DNA of 64,000 nucleotides. Source: Adiantum capillus-veneris. Lineage: Eukaryota; Streptophyta; Polypodiopsida; Polypodiales; Pteridaceae. Under the pieces are notes generated by a model, which worked only from the letters and a program-made list of their open reading frames with translations, was not told where the DNA came from and made no database searches. Position numbers and translations under genes: made by a program. Every line of letters begins with the position of its first letter. Positions within the stretch are counted from its first letter, which is position 1. The DNA lies in the NCBI GenBank assembly GCA_014529385.2, contig CM043952.1, positions 63,476,870 to 63,540,869 of the forward strand, read 5' to 3'. Below, in pieces: positions 56,168-64,000 of the stretch.

Positions 56168-56916
56168 AATGAGAATTAAGTAGCATAAGTGATAGCCTTC
56201 TGACATGTGTCCCCCTTTCCCCTTTTGTGAGAGATTTAGCTAATTATTAAGGAAACTAAACTCTCATTGGACCCTTTGTCTCCTGGCCAATAGGAATCAG
56301 GCAAGCCGTTGGGCTGCCGAATGCTCATTGGACCCCTTGGGAGATTGTCCAATGGTCTTCTAGAGAGCTTAATTCTTATTGGTCTTTTATTAAGTGTTTT
56401 TAAAATAATTAAACTAGATTTACTCTAGCTTAGTTATCGTTGGTCCACCTCCATGGCCACCTTGTGGGCATCTGGGCTAGGGAGCTAACATGTGTCCCTC
56501 ATTCCCTTTGTGTAAAGGAAGCTTGTGAGTGTGTGTGTGTTTCTCTCTCATCCCCTACTTACAGGGCTCGCCCCCTCCTATGTAGGAATCATGAAGACTT
56601 TTTGTACACACACAACGCATCCAATTTAACTAAGCTTTGACCATTGGACACAACCTTTGATTTTTGGAACCTTAGCATTTTGGAAGTCTTAATGGGCTGA
56701 ATCTTAGGGTCTTAAAAGCCCATTTTTGCACAATGGTCTTTTGCAGATGCCCCCCTCCTTTGGATCCCTATTTTCCCTCCTTTGAATCCCTATTGTGGTC
56801 GGTCTGCCAACTTAACCAATATTCTAGCTTTTTCTCCCCTAACACTTCCCCATATTAAACGATCAGTTTAACATGAGAAAATCATTTAGGAGAATTAGAT
56901 ATTAGCTATTATGACA

Positions 56917-59900
56917 TCCAACATCCAAAACATGGTTTATTAGGAGGTTCAATGTGACCAAGAGTTGCATCTTGATTTTCCACTTTGTTGTCCATTTGCA
57001 ACCGTCTTGTGTTACCGGTTCAATTCCAACATAGTGTGTAGGCTCCATTTGTAACTCACTTGAGTATGCTAAATGAGTTATCACAACTAAGATGTACCCA
57101 AAAGATTACCTCTTTTCACTTTCCATGGAAGTGACTTGCTGATGTAACTCTTCAACTAAGCATAAGTCCTTGACTTGTTATCTTGTTGTATCAGTAAACA
57201 ACCCCACCATAACTAGTGTTCAAGGTTTCTCGTATTAGTAAACAACCCCACCATAACTAGTGTTCAAAGTTGCTCATATCAGTAAACAACCCCACCATAA
57301 CTAGTGTTCAAGGTTGAGAAACTGACTTGTACAAGAAGAGACTAAACCTAGTCGCAAAACATGCTTTAACCTATGGTAAGAAAACTCCAAATCAAGCAAG
57401 AAATGATTTCTAATTGAATTTTTTGGTGCTTACGTACACACTTTTCATATCCTTTAGCTAAAGATAACACTTTGTAATCTACCTATCCTCTTTGGATATT
57501 GACAGTATTGAGGTGTGTTTCCCCACAGTTTATAGACAGTCTTTCCAAATGACTGGTAAACAGGGATGATTAACCAGCTTGGTTAACTCAAAAGATCCAC
57601 CAACACCCAAACCGAGACATGAACTCTATTGGTGATTGGTAGATTCAATAATAATCTCATAGAGATATTGCACATAGAGTGAAAAATGGTTCATAAGCAA
57701 CTACTGTGATGAATATGCATGCCCCTCCAAATCATCCTTTGCTAAACACTAGGGCCCATAACACCTAGTGTGCATGCATTTAGCAAAAACGGATCCGAAC
57801 CTGCATATCCATGATCATACTTGCCATTACTTATGGCGAATGTGATGCTCCTAGCACACATGAAAGAGGAGTGTGAATAGTTCTTAAAAAAAACTAAATA
57901 CTTCTACTGCAATCATTTGCAAGCCTTGCTGAAACGTTTGAACTATAATAGAATGTGAAACATAAGTCACTTCTAGGTACAAACAATGAAACCGTTTCAT
58001 TAACAACTCATAGCCTTGCTATATGCATAAACAACCATCCGTTAATGTTGTGTAGTAGCACTTGTACCTTGCTAAGTATTTGACAATATTTGGCCACTGA
58101 AATTGTTCCTGATAGGTTGTGCTCAAAATGGTCTAGAAAACAGATTTGACCAGCACTTAGGGACTTTGTCGCGACACATAATTGAAATTATGGGTGCCAG
58201 TTTCAGTTCGAGAGACTCATATTCTCCACATGTGGAATATGTCTCATGTAAGGATGTTTGAAAAAAGAACATCCTTGTGTGGAGGTAAATGCAAACACTC
58301 CGCGATGTGAGTGAGAGGGACCCTCATTATCCTGCCTCCACACTAGCTAAACCAAACTCCTTGAGTTCCTAGACCATGTTGTATCCCGTGCGACAACATG
58401 TGCCAAATCAAACCCTACAAATGGGTCCATAATTTGCGTAGTGCAAAAATCTTTTTGGATAGTACGATCCAAAATTCTTGGCTCTTACATGACCTTGTCA
58501 TCTCTTTGAAGAGCAAAAATGGATGAAGCATTCAAGTTTATTCATTTGACTTGAAAAAGTCAAGCAAAGAATATTGAAAAATGGAACTGAACCAAATCAG
58601 AGGTGTACTTGGAGGTTGAACATAAGCTCACTGACTTGTAGTTCAAGGCATTTGCCCAAATTTTCCGCCTGCAAAGGCCTAGGAACACTAATTGAAAATT
58701 AGTGAAAATGCAAGTAGTATTGCACATGTAACCATGGATGTTCCCTTTGCAATCCAGATACTTGGTTAAAATCTACATTGGCAAACCCCTTGGTGAGACC
58801 CTACATAGAAACTACTGAACTAGTAGATAACGGTGACCAACACAGTCGATCGTGTACAAAATGTTTGAAATGAACTTGAAAAGTTGAAATTTGTCCACTA
58901 CCCCTTGGCACTTGTGGACTTCTTTCCTTGAAAGTGCAAGTGTGAAGGTTCCAAGAATTGACCATCAACACTTAATAAGTGGTTTAGTAATCACGAGCGG
59001 GGTCTTACCCAAAAACTATACTCGTATAGACACTCTCTGTGCTATAGATAAAATAGGAGATCCACTGAAGTTGGAATCATATTCACAACTGGATCTTTTG
59101 TGAACAACCGTGCTGTTTAAAATGCTGGTTTCATCTATACACCTTGGTAGAGATAAGCCCTTATGAGTTTAAGATGTTCAAAAACTCAACTTGATTGTCA
59201 TACCTTCAATACATAGTGGTAAAGTAACACCCAAAAAATGATTAATGACAAGAATCTTGCTTGTCCATTAGAATCGATGGGTATGTAACTAGATGGAATT
59301 GTTCGATCTTGAAAGCAATCACTGATATATTACAAATATATGGCTCTTAGTCAATTCAAAAGAGGTGGCTCTTAGCCCTTCAAAAACAGATGGCCTTTAG
59401 CCCTTCCTATTACGATATCGACATAAAAAGATGTTAGTAAAATCATGCTTAGTTTCACCTTTCCCACAGAGAATTAGGAAGGAGAGAGAGAATACCCGGC
59501 TAGAAAAATCCTGTATTCTACTGTATTGAATACCCCCTGCATATACCTTTGTGCAGACAATGGCTGTGTGGTAGCTTATCCTATAAGCGTACAATAGTGT
59601 GCTTGTATAACACTCTCGTAGAGAGAGGTACCATAAGTCACATCTTGACCCACTTACCTTGTATGTGATTGTGATTGTATCAGGGTGCATATGTATGACA
59701 CTTTGCCTATGCATAAGCATAAACACAAAATGTTTAAAACTATCCATAACTGAGCTCGTCCTTGACATAGTAGCTAGTGCTATAGTGGAAGTGTATGCAA
59801 TGATGGGTGTCGTACGTCCATTGTACTAGTATGCCATGCATATATAGAAAAAATAGAATAATAAGCCCTTGGTTTCAACGGTAGTCTCAAACATGTGAGA

Positions 59901-60283
59901 TTCTAGTACACGTTATCGTGCAGCTCCGCTCCCATGCTAAGAAAGATGCCAAAAAAATGCACATCAAGTTTGTTTGAAGCTTACGTGACTAATGAGCAGT
60001 GTTTAGGACCTGGTAACAGGCCAAGTTTAATGCTGAATGTATGTCAAATGCGGCTGAAAGGGCCAAAACATGCCTTAATGGTGCTAAAATGGACTATGCT
60101 TGAAGTGAGCACAAATGAGAGATGATGATTTAGAATTGCAGTGCTTGAACTGCTCTAACGGCGTGTCTTTACGGCTCGTCGATTGGAGCTACGGTGCAAA
60201 AGTTATGGCCGTTTGAAGTTTTGAGTTAATTGTAGATTCATACCGGATTGGGCAGCTGCAGGTGAGGGGACAAAAATGAAATG
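56917..60283. other. Unassigned repeat-like DNA
   Basis: No gene recognised in either strand. It contains the 44-bp triplication (57191-57313) and a short repeated tggc(c/t)(c)ttag(c/t)cc phrase at 59341-59405. The style (AT-rich, many stops) suggests old mobile DNA, but no diagnostic motif was seen. Confidence 0.4.
57191..57313. repeat. 44-bp tandem repeat, three copies
   Basis: Units start at 57191, 57235 and 57279, each with agtaaacaaccccaccataa and ctagtgttcaa. The third is partial. About 95 percent alike by eye. Confidence 0.85.
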
Positions 60284-60575
60284 AATGCACAAAAGGTTCT
60301 TACTAAGCTCTTTGTCCAAAGTTTCATATCTTGGAAAGCATTGGAGGCGGAAAATGCTCAACATGGCAGTTGAAAGTTGATTAGATTTTGTGCTTGGCAT
60401 TGCTTTGCTCAATATGTATGCCTAATATGGTGCCGTTACGAAAGCACAAAAAGTTCTTGTTGAGGTCTTAGTCGGAAATTCCGTCTTTTGGAATGCAATG
60501 ATTGCGGGCGATGCCTTGGTCGGCATGTATGCCCAAATGTGATGCCCTTACAAAGGCCGCCCGCCCACAATGAGA
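60284..60575 (+). pseudogene. PPR pseudogene fragment
   Basis: Plus-strand frames read NAQKVLTKL, SFISWKALEAENAQHG, a stop, then ALLNMYA, a stop, YGAVTKAQKVL, NSVFWNAMIAG and DALVGMYAQM, then (shifted) DALTKA. These match PPR repeat parts of the 19403-20647 type (AQ.VL, SWxALIAGYAQHG, DALVxMYAKCG), with a deletion after IAG joining two repeats. Stops and shifts make it dead. It is the only other trace of a cellular gene in the window and probably a relic of the same PPR family. Confidence 0.6.
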
Positions 60576-61090
60576 ATTAAAAAGGCCACCCAATTACTTA
60601 AGCAAGGGATTTAGAGTGGGAATCCAAAGTAAAAAAGGGCATGGGCGATGGCGAGAGCAAAAAATGGCAGCGCATGAGAGGGGAAATGTGCTCGTACAGA
60701 CTGCAGAGAGGCTCAGACGACGGCGCCCAAGAGACAAAATTTGTTCAGTTTGTCAAGGCACTCAGATTCGGCCCTAGTTCCATAAAATTGGTGCACCTCT
60801 TACCTCGGGCTGCCACGTCATAGGGACGAGTCCCGTGCCACGTCAGTAGCGGCGTCGCCATTGAAGGGAGGGAGGGAGCTATTAATAGGAAATTTTTTGC
60901 ATGAGAGGGGATATTATTGCATGCGAGGAATTAGAGGAGCATAAGCGAATTGTGAAGGGAATGAGCAAGAGGAGAGGTGCTTCAAGCTTGGAGAGGAACG
61001 AGAAGGGCTCTCTCTCTCTCTCGAGAAACACAAGGGGCTCTCTCTCTCAAGCTTTGATAAGGAGTTCTCTCTCTCTTTCGAGCTTGGATA

Positions 61091-61138
<48 letters not shown>

Positions 61139-61272
61139 TTCCACAAAGAGCCTACCTCTCTCCAAGATAGAGAAGGGGCAAGAAGAAGGAGTCGAAGCCA
61201 AGCTAGAGAAAGAGGCCAGCAAAACAAGGGCAATCTCTTTCTCACAATCTGTTAGTAAAGGAAGGGTGGGGG

Positions 61273-61328
<56 letters not shown>

Positions 61329-61790
61329 TGCTTGAGCAAGCAAGGCTCTCAAAGGAAGATACAAGCAAGAAGGGCAAGTGCATATCAGATACAAGGGAGT
61401 CGACGATGGTAATTGAAGATGTAAAGCTGAAGAAAAATCAATTTAGGGAAACTGGCACATAAGGATTTTTGTTCATTAGCGACAGCTTAAATTTTTTTTT
61501 TTTAATGAATCGCAGAGCCGCTAACGGCCCGGATTAATCTGTAAGGGGAGCTTAAACTCCTAAACCATCATTTGCATTAATTAATGGTGTCGTTAACGGA
61601 ACTGCTTCGTAATTGTGTGTCAATTTCTTCGCTGTTACTAGTTTTCGAGCAATTTTTGTGCGTCGGTAACATTACCAAGTAACTATTAACTAATGTATTG
61701 TGTGGTGTGGCAATTCTTGGCTCTGAATTTTTCCACAGCCAGCAGCATGGCGCTAACCTGGCTCAAGTTTCAAACACATATCCCCTGACA
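60576..61790 (+). repeat. Probable 5' LTR region of the right-hand Ty3 element
   Basis: Ends tcccctgaca at 61790, followed by a primer-like site. Contains cttggagag-type repeats and two (CT)n tracts (61094-61136, 61276-61325). The left end was not resolved, so the start is nominal. Confidence 0.4.
61094..61325. repeat. Two (CT)n tracts
   Basis: About 21 repeats at 61094-61136 and about 25 at 61276-61325, separated by a purine-rich stretch. Confidence 0.9.
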
Positions 61791-61792
61791 CT

Positions 61793-61810
61793 TGGTGAAC
61801 CCGATGCAAA
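61793..61810 (+). promoter_or_regulatory. Primer-binding site, right-hand Ty3 element
   Basis: tggtgaacccgatgcaaa, 2 nt from the LTR end cctgaca. The tRNA was not identified. Confidence 0.5.
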
Positions 61811-61843
61811 ACCCGAGCCGGGGTGGGAGAATTGTTGAAGCCT

Positions 61844-62759
61844 ATGTCTACACCACAAGAGGCAGCCATGCAACAGATGATGCAGCAGTTTGCAACGTAC
61901 ATGCAACAGCAACAAGCTGCCCAACAGCAACATAATTTGCAAGAGCGGATTCGTAAAGCTTGACAAAGTGTTACAGAGAAGCTGTAACGATTTGAGGGCC
62001 GAGATATTATAAAATTTTGCATTTTTTATGAGCAGTTTATGGAAGATAATGGGATTGAAGAACATGACTCAGTGGAAGGACTTCACCTGATTGCAGTGCC
62101 CGAACTTAGGGCCCAGATTAAAGAAATTCAGGCGGCTCAAGGAACGAACTGGCAAGACTTTAAGAAGGTGCTGTAAGAGGAATATTTCATGGAAGATTCT
62201 CAACAGATGACCATACAGAGTTTTATGAAGTGGGTGCACAAGAAGGGTAAAAATTTATCTGCACGAGAACTGTTGCGAGAGTTTGAAAAGAAGTTTGTTC
62301 AGTTATCATCAACAAAACAACCTTCTTTGAAGGATCAAAAGGTGGAATTGTTTATTCAAGCTGCTGATCAGTGACTTCAAAAGAATTTGGTGCAATTATT
62401 GGAGGACTCGGCAAGAGAACTGGGATTGACATCAGATTGGAAAATACTCTAAAGCGGTGAATATGATCGTAAAATGACAGAAGAGAGTTGATAGGCAAAT
62501 CGTGATCGAGATACTAGATGATGATGAAGAAGAGATTAAAGAGAAATCACCCTCGACAGTACCCAAGGTGGAGGGGCCTGTTCTTGACGATCTAGTTAGA
62601 GGTATTCAAGAACTAAATTTGAATTTCAAAACTGTTAAATTTGAAGGGTTAGCTACAAAAGCGTCTACTTCTGAACCTAAGTAGCAACAGCCACCACATA
62701 AAAATTGGGATCGATGCATGTGGTGTGATAGTGAAGACCATAGGTATGTGAAAGAGTGC
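61844..62759 (+). pseudogene. Ty3 gag remnant, right-hand element
   Basis: ATG 61844 (MSTPQEAAMQQMM) opens a Gln-rich N-terminus, then stops at about 61960. Continuing frames give FEGRDIIKFCIFYEQFM, LIAVPELRAQIKEIQ, FMKWVHKKGKNLS and LLREFEKKFVQLS, then SARELGLTSDWK. The knuckle CMWCDSEDHRYVKEC (CX2CX4HX5C, one residue longer than usual) lies at 62715-62759. At least four stops. It differs in style from the Tat gag and represents a separate Ty3 lineage. Confidence 0.65.
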
Positions 62760-64000
62760 AATGAGTTTGATGAAGATTACAAGAAGAATGTGGTTTTCTG
62801 GAAAGACAAGAAGATTCATCTCAGGGCAACAGGAGAAATGCTCCACTTAAACTTTGGAAGAGGCGGAATGAAGAAGATAGTGGAAGAAATACAACATAAT
62901 GTTGCTCTTGTGGAAGCAGCTACATATGAGTTGCAAGTTTGTGGTAAGGAAGATGATGAAGGTACAAGTGCAGTTGTGGCCATATGCTTTAAAGACAGCA
63001 GAAGTAGGTAAGGTAAGATATGGGAAGTTACGCCAGGTGTGGAGTTCAATTCGAGAAACTACAGGGTGGACCGATCCAGTGGATTCTCTTTTGATATATG
63101 CTTATATTGCTAAAGCTCAAGCCAATGAAGCTATGGTGGAAGAGAAGCGGAAAAGAGATGAAGAGGTGGCTGGGATGTCAAAAAGGCCAACGAGATCCAA
63201 CAACAAGAAAGAAGAAGGGCCTGCTCCTAAACCTACTCTTGAGGTGGTTATGGAAGAGGCTCCGAAGGACAAGAAGCAAGGTAAGCCAAAAGGGCCCTCC
63301 TATAAACTCAAGTTTGACATTGAATTGGCTACAAATTTAAGTAAAGTTTTTGAAGAACGTATCCTAAATAGTAAAGTGGAGCTCACATTGGGGGATATTC
63401 TGGGAATTGCTAAGCGCGAGTTCCATGAAGAAATCATCGACATTATTAAAAGGAAGTGACAAATACCGAGTGATCAAGAGTCAGATCCAGTTAAGAGCCA
63501 AGTGGTTTGTCACATTGGAGCAATTTTGGAAGATTATGAAGAGTATTTAGCAGATCTTGAAGAAGAAGAGCCGAAGTCTGTGGTGGTTCCAAGCCCGATT
63601 GTACCTGAGGTAAGAAACATGCATTTTAATGACAGGGAAGGTGAAGAAATTATACCCAAGAGTCATTTTTCTAGGACTCATTGGGCAAGGGCAATGACAG
63701 AAATAGTGGTAAACCTTGGCGACATTGAGGAGCCGGTCTTAGCCCTTATAGACCATGGTTCAAAAATCAAAATCATGGCAAAGAATTTGCACCAGAAGGG
63801 GAAGTGGCTTATATGATGTGGATCATGGGTGCTGGATTCGAGCTGCCAACATGCTTCCTAGAGATCTTTACGGTGCATGTTCAAATGTTAAGGTAGCTAT
63901 TGGGGATGTCCGTGATGGGCAAAACTTTTTTATACAGGAGAATTCCTCCTACCCACTGATTCTGGGACAACCCTACATTACCCCTGTGTAGATGGAAACT
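62760..64000 (+). pseudogene. Ty3 gag-protease linker and protease, cut by the window end
   Basis: 62899-63459 is a charged Lys/Glu-rich linker. 63502-63816 has VLALIDHGSKIKIMAK, with the retropepsin motif as DHGS. After a frameshift at about 63805, 63755-63991 continues DVDHGCWIRAAN, DLYGACSNVKVAIGD and YPLILGQPYI, the flap and C-terminal strand. RT would follow beyond 64000. Confidence 0.7.

Larger units (their letters stand above)
39066..56916 (-). repeat. Family F LTR, copy 1 (5' LTR of the Ty3 element), split by copia
   Basis: 39066-39913 plus 56168-56916, about 1.60 kb without the insert. Begins TGTCATAATAGC and ends in CTACA in minus orientation. Shares blocks with copy 2 (9119-16637) on both sides of their different insertions. 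Contains a (CT)n tract at 39811-39852 that copy 2 lacks. It adjoins a primer site, so here it is a 5' LTR. Confidence 0.65.

Noticed and set aside
58891..59103. 70-codon frame in the unassigned 57-60 kb region
   Set aside because: No motif or homology I can recognise; length is within chance.

Overview
This window is plant nuclear DNA dominated by retrotransposons. The one cellular-type gene is a pentatricopeptide (PPR) gene on the minus strand at 19403-20647. Its repeat style (PNAVTF..LKACA, GKQIHDEI, MYAKCGAL) is what I associate with ferns. Fern origin is therefore my best inference, with another seedless vascular plant as the alternative. The rest is LTR retrotransposons of both superfamilies, a LINE, a probable CACTA DNA-transposon relic, a MITE-like repeat and many long (CT)n/(GA)n tracts. 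I saw no rRNA, tRNA, CRISPR or bacterial-type operon. Nearly all mobile-element genes carry stops or frameshifts.

Layout. (i) 247-4416: a 5'-truncated L1-like LINE, minus strand, between 17-bp direct repeats. (ii) 4434-9118: old LTR fragments and CACTA-like coding relics. (iii) 9119-16637: a long LTR (here called family F) interrupted by a complete minus-strand chromovirus (9620-15501, TSD GAGAA). The U3 of each chromovirus LTR contains a dense array of heat-shock-element-like TTCTAGAA modules. (iv) 16638-23395: mostly unrecognised DNA with a MITE-like element (18265-18460) and the PPR gene. (v) 23396-27056: remnant of a minus-strand LTR element (PPT, protease, W-x-x-K repeats). (vi) 28191-31778: a degenerate gag-only LTR element (TR-GAG-like) related to the Tat element below. 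(vii) 32930-36147: a 5'-truncated plus-strand copia. It abuts a minus-strand Ty3 element (36148-39065) whose 5' LTR is another family F copy.

(viii) 39066-56916 is a three-level nest. Family F LTR (39066-39913 plus 56168-56916) contains a copia element (39914-56162, TSD TAGCC, 229-bp LTRs). The copia gag gene contains an 11.06-kb Tat-lineage Ty3 element (44104-55165, TSD GCAG, 2,581-bp LTRs). LTR divergence agrees with the order of insertion: about 15 substitutions in 2.58 kb for the inner element against 4 in 229 bp for the outer one. The Tat element encodes gag, protease, RT, a degenerate RNase H, a second RNase H and integrase. Its leader holds two tandem, mutually homologous ~70-aa ORFs that are also found in the 28-kb element. 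(ix) 56917-60283: unrecognised DNA with a 44-bp triplication. 60284-60575: a PPR pseudogene fragment. 61791-64000: start of another plus-strand Ty3 element cut by the window end.

Most interesting points: the heat-shock-element arrays in the chromovirus LTRs, the duplicated leader ORFs of the Tat lineage, and the PPR protein fused to a plant organellar ssDNA-binding (PDF/OSB-type) motif. Family names come from motifs read by eye; no database search was possible.
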